From contig CAWZYM010000070.1 of the NCBI GenBank assembly GCA_963966185.1, positions 112,501 to 176,500 on the forward strand: a stretch of 64,000 nucleotides of DNA. Direction: 5' to 3'. This stretch comes from Rhabditoides inermis (lineage: Eukaryota > Nematoda > Chromadorea > Rhabditida > Rhabditidae). This document shows, one piece after another, positions 24,140-35,377 of this stretch (positions are counted from its first letter, which is position 1; each line of letters opens with the position of its first letter). The translations under genes and the position numbers were made by a program. A model generated the notes under the pieces. It saw only the letters and a list, made by a program, of their open reading frames with translations. It was not told the origin of the DNA and made no database searches.

Positions 24140-27100
24140 GAGAGAGAGAGTGAGAGAGAGAGTGAGAGAGAGAGAGGAGAGGAGAGGGGGAGGGGAGAGG
24201 GGGGGGAGAGTGGACGGACCTCCTGGCCGCTGAGTAGTCCTCGCTGCCGGCCACCAGAGTGTTGTATCTGTGCAGATCTCCGAGGGCCATCAGATGCCGC
24301 GACAGAGACTTGATCGCCAACTAACATCAATCAGGTAATCAATAAATCAATATTTCATATTCTTAATCTTGTTTACCCACCTTATCGCTTGTCTTTCCGA
24401 ACCTCGCTGCAGGCAGTGGATGGGACAGAGCATTCAACAGATCGTCCCTGCACACATCAAGCTTTTGATTAATCTCTCTCGCTCTCTCTCTCTCTCTCCC
24501 TTCCTCCCCTCCCTCCCGCACCTTGGCATTCCACTCGGCCACACCAGACAATCACTGATGGATATTCCGAGATCGCGCTCGTACGCTGCAAAGAGGCGCG
24601 CGTAGAACGAAATGCCCTACAATAAATCAATATCACAGTGCACTCAATCAATATTCAATCAATACTCACATTGTCGAGTAGCTGCATGAGAGCCAGTCTG
24701 ACAGTCTTGGCACTCGATCGTGTAGAGTTGGCCGCTTTGCGCATTGCTTCGATCGGCTGAAACGTATCGTTTCAAGCGCATACAAGCGAATCGTGCCAGT
24801 TGAGTGGCTGACTTGCCGACCTTGTGGAATGCCTGTTTCCTCAAGTGTCCCTCCAGACCCATCGCGAATGTGAACTCCGGATCCCGGGTGAGAACGCGCA
24901 GATAGATCTCGGAGAGGCGGCAACTGCGAACACACACCTCTCTCCCTTTCTCTCCCTCCCTCCTTCCTCTCTCTCTCTCTCTCCCTCTCCCTCTCTCTTA
25001 TCCTCACCTCAACTCTACTAGTTGCTGTGCCGCTGCCGCATCCTTCTTCTCAGCCACGCGAGGCGCCAACTCGGCGATTTCATCGTTCAACTGAACAATT
25101 AAGAATCGATACCCCAGTCAATCAATACCTCCTTGATCTGCGGTCCCTCGTTGTTGGCGATCTCGTGGTAGATGGGATAGTCGGCCATCGATTTACTCGA
25201 TGACGACGCCATCGCACTGAAAACACAACCACTAGCACGACATCAAAACACACAATATATCGAAACACAAAGCAGATCCTTGTGAACTGAACAAACAGGT
25301 AGATCAAATATGTAGATCAAAACACAAAGGAGAGGTTAGAGGTATTAAATCGATAAGGTCATCACGCAGTAAGCAACACACACCCAGCAACACCCGAGCA
25401 TTAGTAACGTTTATTATATGTACAGCAATACCTAGTATCAACATCATACAAAATGCAAACATGTTATTACATTATTAAAGGATGACAAATACTATCGGCT
25501 TCTAAAGCTCAATTTCACAGGTCAATTAGGATAGGTAGATCAAAATTCAAAATGTCAAATAGTAGATCAAATGCAAAAACAAAAAGAGATGATAAGTGGT
25601 GGGTGCAACTCACAGATTATAGAAAAGCAGTGTGTACAAGCCATATAAACCGAAATGCGCACATGAAACGTACACATGCAGGAATGTGTGAGAGATGCAT
25701 GTGTACCGTGGACAGAGTGATCAAGCAAGAAAGGATGAGTGGGTGGGGTGAGTAGTGAGTAGGCGGGGAAAGCAGGGGTGTGAGGAAGGAAGGGCGGAAA
25801 GCGGAAGGACGCATCGACTGACCCCTCTCTCTCTCACCTGTCACGCACGTCCACAGGCCGAGACGGCGCAGAAGTCGCAGACGCAGCATCGCGCACTAAA
25901 TCAGGCTGTTCTTCTTCAAGTTTCTAGATTATCATTTTATAAAAAAGGATTACGATCACGTCACTCTAATATGCTCACATGTTTCAAAATGATTTTAATT
26001 TAAACGCGATAATCGATTTGATAAGAAGTAAATCAATATCATGTCTACCTTTCCTCCTCTCTCCTCCAGCATCCACCGAAATGGTGAGCCTGCTCTTGAG
26101 CTGGTCCGAAATGCCCTGTCCAAGACGAGTGGACTGGTGCTCTTCCGCCTCCGCCTCCTCCCTCTGCTCCGCCCTCCTTCTCGGCTGCTCCTCCTCCCTC
26201 CCCTCCATCTTCTGCTGCACCCTTGACTGCACATACCCCCCGAGTCTTCCCTCGTGAGAGTAGTCCGAATAGTCATTGTCGTACATGTGACGTCGGGGGT
26301 CCTTCCTACAAACATCCAATGTCCAATCTGTACCTCCAACAAAACACCCCTACTCTTCCCAGAGCCAGTAAGACAGAAATGAAGGGAACTGAAACCGATC
26401 CATGCCACCAAGCACAACAACTGAACAGAACGACATGGTTGGTTACACTCTACCTTGCTCCTGCTCCTGCTCCTCCTCTTTCCTTCTCCGTCATCTTCTC
26501 TATCCTCACTCGGCCTTGCAGGCGACTCGGCGGCGCCTCCTCTCTACTGTAATCGTGCTCGCCGCTAAACAAGGACAGTCAACAGAGGGGAGGAGCAAGC
26601 ATACACACAACACAACACAGAACACAAAACCACACAACACAAGCGACAACAGCGAGAAAGAAACATGCGGTGCAGAGTGGAGTGTACTGACCGGTAGGCG
26701 TTCTGCCTGCCCCTCGTTGCTGCCTTGCCGCTCCTGCCTCCGTAGCTGCACTCGCTCTCTGTCGGCGTCCTCTCGCCGTCTGCCAGCTCCTCCCCCTCGC
26801 CCATCTCTTCGGCGATAGACTCGGCATACATGGACGAACGGTCACTGTCTGAATCAACAAACACTATACCAAACATAATATGCAAATGAGCCACCAACTG
26901 CCCGCCACGCACCATTCCTCCTTCTGCCGCCGCCCCTCCTGCCCCCTGCTCCTCTCGCTCCTCCTCCTCCTCCTCCTCCACCACTCCTGCCCTGCACAGT
27001 CAGTCTGTCCGGTCGGGTGTTCTCCCTCCCCTCCTCCTCCTCTCTCGACTGCCGCGGAGTCGTCTCATCGATGCACGCAGCCTTCTTCTCCTTCTCCACT

Positions 27101-27915
27101 CTCTCGCGTTCCTCCCTTAACACAAAGTGTCAACAAAACAACAAACAAACTAGTAGAACAACAAGTATGCAGTACCTCTCGATGTCCTCTCCCCAGTCGA
27201 ACGATCCGAGCGAGTCTAGGGAGGAGCATATGGCGGCGAAGTCGCAGCCCCCGACGATCGAGGCCGTCTCGGAGGCAGGGTACGAGGGGGGCGCGTGCGC
27301 ATCCTAAACACGATTCAAATGAATCAATGCCTGTATCAGAAACACAGAATGCATATGACACCAAAAACCAAAAGAGGATCAGTTCTGAAAAATGGAATTT
27401 TTCAAATAAAGTAATGGCACACATTTCTGAAATGGAAACATGCATGAAGATGAAACGTTGTTTGATAAATGATTACCTGTACATTGCCGGGTCGCTCGCT
27501 CTGCGTGCTGTTGATGGAATCGTTGCGGCGACGTCCAGTCTGACGCCTGACAATGAGAAATTGACGAAGCAAAGAGAGTAGCTCACAAGTAAAGAACAAT
27601 CAATCAATATAAAATCAATAATCAATAAACACAACCAAGATAACAAATCACTGGACTGGACACTCAGCACTCACCTCTGTCCTGCTTCAGCACGCATCGA
27701 CGAGCGATCTCCGGGACGATCAAAACGCGGCTGAAACAACCATTCAACATCAAGGCATCAAAAGATCAATCAATAAATCAATACTCACCCGGCTGAATCC
27801 CCCTACGCCACCTCCTCCGCGTCCATAGACCTGACCCTGCTGGGGTCCACGCGAGTCGAGATACACACCAGCACGAGTGTCGTACAGAGATTGAGTAGAG
27901 TTCTGCAAGCATACA

Positions 27916-27948
<33 letters not shown>

Positions 27949-29380
27949 GCTCCCTCCCAACTCACATAGGACGACCCTCCCCCTCCTCCATATCCCTGTC
28001 CATTGTACCGCCTTCCATACGCATCATCGCTGTTGATGCTCTGTCGGGACGAGTATTGCGAACGCGGATCGTACTGGTTCTGCTGCTGGTACGGCTGGTT
28101 CTGGTACTGGTTCCCATACTGGTTCGGCTGGTACTGCTGGTTGCGGTACCCTCCGTGCCCGCCACCACCATAATCCGACTGACGATCGTTATACGACCTG
28201 AACGAAAACATTAAAATCGTCACACAAACAAACACGGAAATATAAGGATGTCAGTCACCTGTCATACCCTGCTGCTCCTCCTCCTGCTCCCCCTGCTCCT
28301 CCTCTTCCACCTCGCTTGCCGCCTCGACGGGGAGAGTTGCCACGCACAGACACAGCGTCCGGAGTCGTCTCGCCACTCCCGCCGTCTACAAAAACACAAT
28401 GCACAACTGAATCTATACAATCCTAATCTAAAATCATATAAATCAACATCAAACAACAACGCGCACCTTCGCCGCTGCGTCGCCGATTCGAGTTTTCAAA
28501 CACGCGGCCTGAAACTTTTAGGATAGAAAAATCCGTGCCATCAAATTGCTCCATCCACCCCAGAGAAAGTTTGAATATTTCAACGCCTGCGCTATCGACT
28601 ATCTAGGCAAGTCTCAGAGATAAGAAATGATAATAAGAGGTGATAGGGCGTTTGACGCAGAAGCAGAAACAGACAAAAGAAAAACTTGCGAAATGGATAT
28701 TGATACAGATAAATATAATATATGAATACAACAGTAAAGAACACGCACTCGGTGCTGCTCCTTCGTTTCTCTGCTGTCTGAGCTGGGGCCGGCGCTGCTC
28801 CCTCGGCTGCTGCTCCCTCTGCTCCCTCGGCGGAGGCTGGTCGTTCGATTCGCTCAGAGAACCATTTGACGTGATGTCAGTCCCTTTGCGCAGCATGCCT
28901 CAATCGATCCAAATCATATTCAAAGTTCATCATACAATAAGAATATATAAACAAACAACAACAACACACAAAACAGACGTAATGAGAGCAAGGCAATGCA
29001 GGATCTAGCTTTCCTTAGATACATCACATGTCCTATCATGTCCTCGTCCATCTCTTTCTCTTGTTCCGCCGAGAGAGAATGAATGTGTTTCGGTTCGAGT
29101 TCTGCGCACTTCTTCCACCGCCGCACAATCGAATCATAAACTTTCCGAAACACCGTGGGAGCGAGAGAAAAAAACAGGGATCATGTACAAAGGACGCGCG
29201 CCGGACACTGCGCAACGTTGCGCAAAATTACAAAATTCGAGAACAACACGATCAATCCATCAATCAATATAAATTTAATATGTATAAATAAAATAGCATA
29301 CCTGGTCGGTAAATCTGCACCTCGGGGCGGGCCCGGCGGGGTCGTGCAGGCGAATCGCCGCCGCCCGACTCCCCGTTCAT
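19619..29380 (-). CDS. smg-6: SMG6/EST1A nonsense-mediated decay endonuclease
   Basis: Cuts premature-stop mRNAs near the stop codon. The model joins two blocks I first read as separate genes. The N-terminus (ATG at 29380, three bases after a TTTGTAG acceptor) reads MNGESGGGDSPARPRRARPE, then VQIYRP, resembling the exon-junction-binding segments of SMG6. Next come Gln/Arg/Gly/Tyr-rich disordered exons (about 28900-27780: NQYGNQYQNQPYQQQNQY, RGGKRGGRGAGGG) and Arg/Glu-rich exons (27300-26000). The exon ending VRDS joins in phase to AMASSSSKSMADYPIYHEI (25212), which begins the helical TPR/14-3-3-like region (25210-22000). The C-terminal PIN domain runs 21360-19619: VADTNAFVDHLD, ELTGLSQNHPSD, NDDVIVCSC and LLTEDRGMNIKATS, so all three acidic catalytic positions are present. 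It ends RQIPARTVPGFMSWAGLR, as in animal SMG6. About 9.8 kb with 30 or so exons; not every boundary resolved. Confidence 0.82.
19737..19808. repeat. (AT)n plus (GA)n microsatellite in smg-6 last intron
   Basis: About 25 bases of alternating TA followed by about 45 bases of GA. Confidence 0.9.
20134..20789 (+). mobile_element. Hairpin/CTAAT repeat family, copy A (in smg-6 intron)
   Basis: Starts near TATTATCTGTTAAAAAGT (from about 20153), then a hairpin with arms at about 20166-20260 and 20380-20446 that pair over about 80 bases. It then has a spacer and a tail (20628-20789) containing TTAGCAGCAATGTGAACTC-like sequence on the complement, and it ends with a GC-rich hairpin (GAGAGGGCGC ... GCGCCCTCTC) directly followed by CTAAT. 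Copies B (36032-37116) and C (57741-58522) share arms and tail. No coding capacity; non-autonomous element. Confidence 0.75.
21117..21208. repeat. (GA)n/(GGGA)n microsatellite
   Basis: GA run passing into GGGA repeats and a G-rich end, in an intron of smg-6 directly before the PIN-domain exon encoding LDELTG. Confidence 0.85.
21364..21393 (+). repeat. (CAA)n trinucleotide repeat
   Basis: Nine or ten CAA units in an intron of smg-6. Confidence 0.85.
21915..21986 (-). tRNA. tRNA-Thr (anticodon AGT)
   Basis: Full 72-nt cloverleaf on the minus strand. The acceptor stem GCCTCAT pairs with ATGAGGC over all 7 bases, with discriminator A. The D arm is GCTC-AGTGGCA-GAGC. The anticodon arm is TCTGT, loop CTAGTAA, ACAGA, with U33 and anticodon AGT. 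The T arm is GCTGG-TTCGATT-CCAGC. A box (TGGCTCAGTGG) and B box (GGTTCGATTCC) are intact. Followed by TTTTGCGAAT-like sequence, a possible Pol III terminator. It lies inside an intron of smg-6 on the same strand. No tRNA intron. Confidence 0.95.
23104..23170 (+). repeat. (CAAT)n tetranucleotide microsatellite
   Basis: About 16 CAAT units in a smg-6 intron. Shorter CAATCAAT and ATCGATT tracts recur in introns across the window. Confidence 0.95.
23311..23408. repeat. CT-rich compound microsatellite
   Basis: CT runs with CCT interruptions ending at a 3' splice region (smg-6 intron; the gene reads it as GA). Confidence 0.8.
24102..24212. repeat. (GA)n microsatellite with G-rich end
   Basis: GA run with occasional GT interruptions then GGGGA; in a smg-6 intron. 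Confidence 0.85.
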
Positions 29381-30556
29381 GATCTACAAACAAACATGTA
29401 AACAAAATATGACGGCGAAAAACCAGTGTAACGTTTGCGGCGAGCGCGTGTAGTGTGATAGAGGTGATGGGATGAAAACGGGGTGAAAGTGAGAAGATCT
29501 TTACTGCGGCGGCAGGGGAGCATGGTTGTGTGAGTGTAGCATGTGTGAGTGTACGCGCGACAGTCTCTTGAGAGAGCAAACGCGGCCATTCCGATGATGG
29601 GAACGTGTGTGTATGAGAGAGATGATGAATCGAGAGACAAGGGCGATGGTGAGTAAACTAAACGGATTACACGCAGCCCACAGTGCGCAGCACAGCAGCA
29701 CTCGCAACAGCCACTAATCTACGCACCGGCCATTAGCAAACCGACAGTGCTGCGTGTGTCTGTGACACACATGAGGTGGGATTTGGAATCGAGTCTACTG
29801 GGAGACAGGGACGCGGCAGAAGAGAGTCACATGCGTTATGCGATAATAAAACCGTGTCGCGGGAGAGCGCGACTGGGCGGGCACGTGAGCAATTGAGAAA
29901 CCCCGGTGCCGCGACAGAGAGACACACGCAGCCGGTGAGCTATCCGCCAATACAGCTGAGCGATAAGCGCACTTCTAGTGTTTGAATTATATTATACGAT
30001 CAATAAATACTAGGCTACAACGCATGGTAGAAGGAAACTACAAATCAAAACTGAAAAAGTTACGAACACTCGCACAGGAAATTGTACATTTCAATACTAA
30101 GAAGGCAGATCCAAGGCGAGAAACGTTAAATCATGTTGAACTTGTATTTGATAAAATTGTATAAAATTGATAAAATAGAATTGAAACATACATATATTGT
30201 AAAACGCGCGGCGCGTTGACTTTGAAACTTAATAAAAACTGACAAAAGTAGTGAACATCGCAAAAATGAAATTCGTCTCATCACGTGAACCCTGCGTTGC
30301 AGACAGCTCAGTTCAAAGTCAGCTGATCGCATCCTAAATTTATTGTAAAATTTGTAAAAATGATCATCTAATTATCATGTATTTTAATTGTTATTCAATC
30401 GATTACACGACATCTCATGCTTGGTGTACACTTGTTTCGGTGATTGATTTGTGCTAGTTTCATTGTTTTGAGATAAAATTTTGATGGTTATCGCGTTTTT
30501 TTTCATTCACCTACCTCTCTTTGAGTTCCTTTCGTACATCGAAATATTGATTCAGA
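29381..30556. promoter_or_regulatory. Divergent promoter region smg-6 / WIPI gene
   Basis: About 1.18 kb between head-to-head starts. The part 30000-30540 is AT-rich. A TTCAG acceptor lies one base before the WIPI start region. No coding frame of interest. Confidence 0.5.
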
Positions 30557-32028
30557 ATGCGTTCCGCGAAAGTAAACCACGTCGGGATGAACGCTCAGCA
30601 AGATTGCTTCGTGGCCGGCACAGAACAAGGTAAGCTTGACATTTTGGCATTATAATTTAAAAAAATTGAATCATATTCAACACGCGATGGCTTTTTTCAT
30701 CAGAATAAAAACTAACAAATAGTAGTCGATGTGATAATACATTTCCAGGTGTGCGCATCTTCAACACGTCTCCTTTGTCGCTGCTCAAGAACCTAGACAA
30801 GAGCGTGACGGGGAACGTGGGATTCTGCACGGTGCTGAACCGCTCGAATATCATCGCCATGGTGGGCAACGGGAACAGCGCCAAGTTCCCTCCGAACACG
30901 GTCATGGTGTGGGACGACAAGAAGCAGGTATGCAATGCTAACCCTAGCTGATCCGGTTGTACAACATGATGTTGTTTAGGAGTTCATCTTCGAGGTGACG
31001 ATCCCCGGCGGCCCGGTTCTGAACGTGCTCGTCTCGCTCTCGTGGCTGGTGGTGGTGCAGTCTCGTCGCATCCACTTCTTCACCTTCCCCAACCCCTGCT
31101 CCCATGTGCGCAGCGAGGAAATCCGCCTCAATTCGAAGGGACTCGCCGCTCTCTCCGCCGACTCGTCCAATCAGTTACTCGTGTATCCCGGATTCAAGGT
31201 ATGCTTCCAGATTCCATTAACCTGCTCATATTCTAAAACCTAAACTTGATGTAAATGCTCATCTCTTAATATACATTTTTCAGGTGGGTAGCGTGCAGGT
31301 AGTGAACATGAACTCTCTGCGCGACCGCTCCTCCCTCGCCCCCAACATCATCGAGGCGCATCTCGGGGAGATCGCCCAGCTAGCACTCAACAAACAGGGC
31401 ACTCTTCTCGCGACCGGAAGTGAGAAGGTAACAATGGTCTTGTGATAGTGAATATTAATAACACGTCTCTTGCAGGGCACGGTTATCCGCGTGACTGACA
31501 CGCGCACTCAGCGTTTGCTGCTGGAGTGTCGTCGAGGCGCGGATCCGGCGAGTCTGCACTGCCTGCAGTTCTCGCCCTGCTCCTCATTCCTCGCTGTCTC
31601 CTCGGACAAGGGAACCATCCACGTGTTCGCTATCAGGGATAACGACGATTCTAATGCGAAGAGGAGTCTGCTGCATCAGGTCAGTTTTCACAACCTTATA
31701 ATGCTACAATTGATGACTGGGCTCATGTGTTGTTGTTGCAGGTTGGTTTGGTGAAGGGCGAGCGGCGCAGCTGCGCTCAGGTGTCGATCGAGCCGCGTGT
31801 GCTCGCGTGCGGATTCGTGCCCCACGGAAGCAACTCTCTCCAGGCACTCGTCGCACTCTGTGCCGACGGAACATATCATAGGTGGGTGTGAGCAAGGCGA
31901 TGATGTCATGAGTGGCATGTTGCAGATACTCGTTCGGAAGCGAGGGATGCGCGCAGCCGGCGCGCGAGGCTTTCGACTATTTCATGCAGCTCGGAGATGA
32001 ACACGAGTTTTGGACGCAGCCCTTCTAG
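30557..32028 (+). CDS. epg-6: WIPI3/4-type PROPPIN (EPG-6/WDR45-like)
   Basis: Seven-bladed beta-propeller that binds PI3P/PI(3,5)P2 on forming autophagosomes. Seven exons (30557-30629, 30749-30927, 30980-31198, 31284-31427, 31476-31679, 31742-31881, 31926-32028) sum to 1062 nt, 353 residues, the usual PROPPIN size. The ATG is one base after a TTCAG acceptor. Blocks: NAQQDCFVAGTEQGVRIFNT at the N-terminus, NTVMVWDDKK, HLGEIAQLALNKQGTLLATG, SEKGTVIRV, then the lipid-binding loop at residues 223-226 as C-R-R-G in place of the usual L/F-R-R-G, followed by FSPCSSFLAVSSDKGTIHVF. The two arginines that contact phosphoinositide are kept. The spacing and the R-R-G-(A/T)-D-P run fit WIPI3/4 better than WIPI1/2. 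Confidence 0.93.
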
Positions 32029-32398
32029 GCAGCACCCTCGCCTCGCCATCTGTTCTATTCTCATTCGCCCCGCCCCTTTCTCTCTTGTTGAATTTCGAAT
32101 GTGCGCTCTCGCGAACGTTCTCGCTGTTTCCGCCCGCCTTCGCCTATCTCTCACTTTTTCTCTCGCCCCTCTTTTGGTTCAATGTTCCAGGATTTTGGTT
32201 TAGTGGTCTAACCATCTTGCTCATATTTTGACATCTTTGCATTGTCTTGATCCGATTTTCCCGAGTCCCGACTCGTGTACATATGTTGATTTGTAGAGCT
32301 GTACATTTCTGTTGTTCTTTACCATTCGCGTGCGCGTTGTACATAGTATGTTGTGAATGAAACTGAAAAAAATTTAGGCACTCGTCTGCCTTTGTTGG
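32029..32398. other. Short spacer between WIPI gene and ZNRD2 gene
   Basis: About 370 bases between two co-oriented genes. The last part ends in a TTTAG acceptor 17 bases before the ZNRD2 start. Probably WIPI 3' UTR plus downstream promoter or outron; an operon cannot be excluded. Confidence 0.45.
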
Positions 32399-35046
32399 AT
32401 GGGACACAAGAGGTTCCACAAGGACGTGCAATTCGCAGACGAGAGTAGACAACAGGCTGCGGAGAGGAACAATAGGAGGTAGAAGGAGAGAGAGAGAAAG
32501 AGTGATAGAGAGATATCTTTTTCAGTGGACCCGCACCCCGACGCACTCCGTATCCCCAGACACGCGACTATCTAGAAGAGATGGCGCCGCTTAATGGAGT
32601 CAAGAATCTGAGTGAGGTTAGATTACCATATGCCTGTTAATTCGAAAATGCCGTATACCCTATTTGTAAACTGTAACCAAGATATTCAAGTTTAACTAAA
32701 GTTTTGCAGGCCGAGCTGGAGGAGGCTACCAGGCGACGCAATGAGTTCCGCGATGAGGTGGGCTGATTGATTGATTGATTGATTGGTTAAGAGAGATTGA
32801 TTATCGCTTAAACTGGTCTCCATCCCGCCAAAACAAATTCGGATGATTTGCAGGTTAACGTTTCCATATCTCATGTAAGAAATGACATGGGTGTTTGCGC
32901 ACACCATTCGGACGCCATGTGCGCGCGTTAGCGCGCAAGTGGTTTTTGCGCGGGAACCAGCCTTTGTCGAATCAGCTGTTCCGTTTCACGTTCTTGTTTT
33001 CGTTCAATTGATCAATGTGTACTGGTTTTTTTTTGAGTATTGTATTGTGTTTCGTATGTTTATTTATTGACATAGTCGTGTGTAGTTCCTTTTGAAACGC
33101 TAGTCAACAAGAATACGTTGTCGAAAGTTCTGGAATCATGAATTATCGCAAAATATCGCAATTCTTTTTTTCTATTGTTTTACTTGCGTGATCGATTTCA
33201 TGTTTTGAATTTGCTGCTATAGAACTGTTGCTTCGTTCTTCGTCATGTGAGCACAGCCTGTGAACTATCTGCTATGCTATCGGCGGTCCCAGAGCTGTAC
33301 AAGGTTGGGCAGACGACGGCGGCACAGCGTGGAGACCAGGTTTACTATTTATTAATTATAGTGTTTGATGATTATAAAATGTTATATGACTCGTCTACTT
33401 ATTATTACTGATGCATGTTTGCAGGAGGTTTCGTACACGCCGCACTCGTCGGTCGTCGCAAGCACAGAGCACCAGGTCTTCGTCAAACACGTCTTTTGCT
33501 TTCTCAAGGTAAACAACATGTTTCATTATATCTTATCATGTTCACAAACGATTGCAATCCATGAATTGTATTTCAATTGCAAAATGTTCCATCTTATGAC
33601 GGATTTTGTGTGAAACGTACATATTGCAGGTGGCGTCTTCACTCTCCGCTCTTCGCTTTCCATCGTCACGCGCACACCAAAAACATCATATCCGTCTCCG
33701 TAGACGAAACTTCGTTTTTCTTGATCATTTTGAAATAAACTTGGGAATCTTGTATACTTGTATTGATCGATGCTGTGCATGAGTTTGGGAATATGATATG
33801 CATATACTGACAATTGTCCGTGAATGGAAAGTTGATGTGGGTTCTAGGACACAACGGTGTTCGGTTGTTCTGTTCTGTTTCTTTCAAAGAGAAGTACGTT
33901 TCAACGCGCGCTCAATTTCTACTTTTTCCGCCAGCAGTCGAATCAGTCCACGGTCGCGCGTGCCAGTCACATGTCTCTTTGGCGCAGCTGGTTAGACAGG
34001 CGCCTCTCACGCTGAGGGTCGCGGGTTCGAATCCACCTTCCTGTTTTGCGTATGCAGGAGTGTGCAAGCATGGCTGCTTGGCACTAGGCCAAGTGACGGG
34101 TCCAACTTTCAAGCTCCGCCCATTCCTGGCCGATTGGAGACGACTTTATCATTGCTTGACAATGATATTGCAGGTGAGCACTCGTATGGGCGGGCTGCTG
34201 CTCAAGGGAGTCACTATGCTGGACGCGTACTGCGAGCAGTGCAATGTGAGTGGGAGGCGTCTATGGTCGACTGTTTGTGTAAGTGGTGACTGTGGGATGT
34301 GGGTTGCAGGGTATCCTGATGGAGTCTCGCGATGGCACGCGGACGTGCGTGGCTTGCGAGCTGTACAGGGAGAAGCACCGGCCGGCGAGGATCCTCCACG
34401 AGGTGCCCCTCGGTCGGTACACACTCCACCATCATCATTCCATCCTTGATATATGTGTGGTTGTGAGATGTGTGTGTTGCAGACGAGCTGGACGACGATC
34501 TCTCGCCCGCTTCGTCTGCCCCCGAGGAGACTGGCCGCGCCCGCGTGCCCCCTGCCAGGGAGATTGTGCAAGTCATGGATGTGCCGAGGGGAAGGTGCGT
34601 GGCTCGACCTTCCCTCTTTCCCTCTCTCTCCATCCACTCATGTGCGATTGCAGTTGGATGCGCGAGCAGCCCGTGTCCGCCGACCGCATGTCCATGTACG
34701 AATCGAGTTCGGCCGTGTCGCAGTCGAGCGCTCCTGCCAAGAAGGCAGTGCCGGCCGTGGCTCCCGTCGGTGCGAAGAAGGTCAAGAGAGATTCGGCAGC
34801 GGTTGGAGAGGATAAGGTAAGAACCTCACAAGCCGATTTTGATTCGGCAATTGTGGCATTTAGAAAATTGAGACAGTTGGAGTGAACCGTTGATTCCAGA
34901 CGCGCTCGCTGGTGTTGTGTTCTGTGGAGCGGAAGCTGGAGTGGGCGTCGCAGCAGCTCGATTCCACACAAGACATCAGCCGCTGTCGCGAGATCCTCGC
35001 CCTTCTCTCTGAGGGAGTGGAGCTCCTCGACAAGATCAAGCACTGA
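32399..35046 (+). CDS. ZNRD2/SSSCA1 (p27) zinc-ribbon protein
   Basis: Eight exons (32399-32478, 32526-32616, 32710-32757, 34174-34245, 34310-34412, 34483-34594, 34654-34816, 34900-35046) sum to 816 nt, 271 residues. The N-terminal extension MGHKRFHKDVQFADESRQQA is followed by AELEEATRRRNEFRDE joined to VSTRMGGLLLKGVTML, matching the helical segment before the zinc ribbon of ZNRD2. Ribbon cysteines are C93, C96, C110 and C113 (C-x2-C-x13-C-x2-C). A Ser/Pro/Ala-rich linker leads to the C-terminal helix block LEWASQQLDSTQDISRCREI then LLSEGVELLDKIKH, as in the vertebrate p27 autoantigen. Role little known; vertebrate work links it to mitosis and tankyrase. Intron 3 (32758-34173) is unusually long and holds a tRNA-like element. 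Confidence 0.9.
33245..33650 (+). other. Possible orphan exons in ZNRD2 intron 3
   Basis: Two stretches with splice-like borders: one reading ELSAMLSAVPELYKVGQTT, then AAQRGDQ before a gt donor near 33342, and one after TTTGCAG at 33424 reading EVSYTPHSSVVASTEHQVFV up to a gtaaac donor near 33509. They have protein-like composition but match nothing I recognise. They could be alternative exons, part of an inserted element, or chance. Confidence 0.25.
33974..34045 (+). mobile_element. tRNA-like sequence, probable tRNA-derived SINE head
   Basis: Good internal Pol III promoter boxes: A box TGGCGCAGCTGGTTAGA and B box GGGTTCGAATCC at the right spacing. The D stem GCGC/GCGC pairs, but the acceptor stem does not close, the T stem is imperfect, and the anticodon loop lacks U33. 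So it is a degenerate tRNA or the head of a SINE, about 130 bases before the zinc-ribbon exon of ZNRD2. Confidence 0.5.
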
Positions 35047-35289
35047 TCTACCATTGTTTACATGTTGTTTGTTGAAGATCTGCGTGTTGTTATTTATGTG
35101 TTGGCTTTATAAAGTTGATTTGCTTTGAATGAGTTTGGTGGGCTTGGAAGAAATGTTTGCAACGTTGCGATATTTGGATGAAAAATATAATGAATGAGGA
35201 GTTATTTGTAAGATGATATCTCGAATCGGAGTGGCGTGGACAAGAGGCATAACAACGAGTAGGGCGTCGACCTCTGAAGACAGGTGAGC
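35047..35289. other. ZNRD2 3' flank
   Basis: About 240 AT-rich bases after the ZNRD2 stop. Nothing recognised apart from likely 3' UTR. Confidence 0.4.
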
Positions 35290-35377
35290 TCAAAGATTAT
35301 TCAAATTATTCTCCCACGCTCCCACCTTAATTCTAAGGGGACGATGCAGGTCAAATTATTCTCCTACCGTAATTCTG

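Noticed and set aside
25212..25984. Independent gene starting at ATG 25212
   Set aside because: Upstream exon joins in phase and the upstream gene has SMG6-like N-terminal features; kept only as a possible alternative start.
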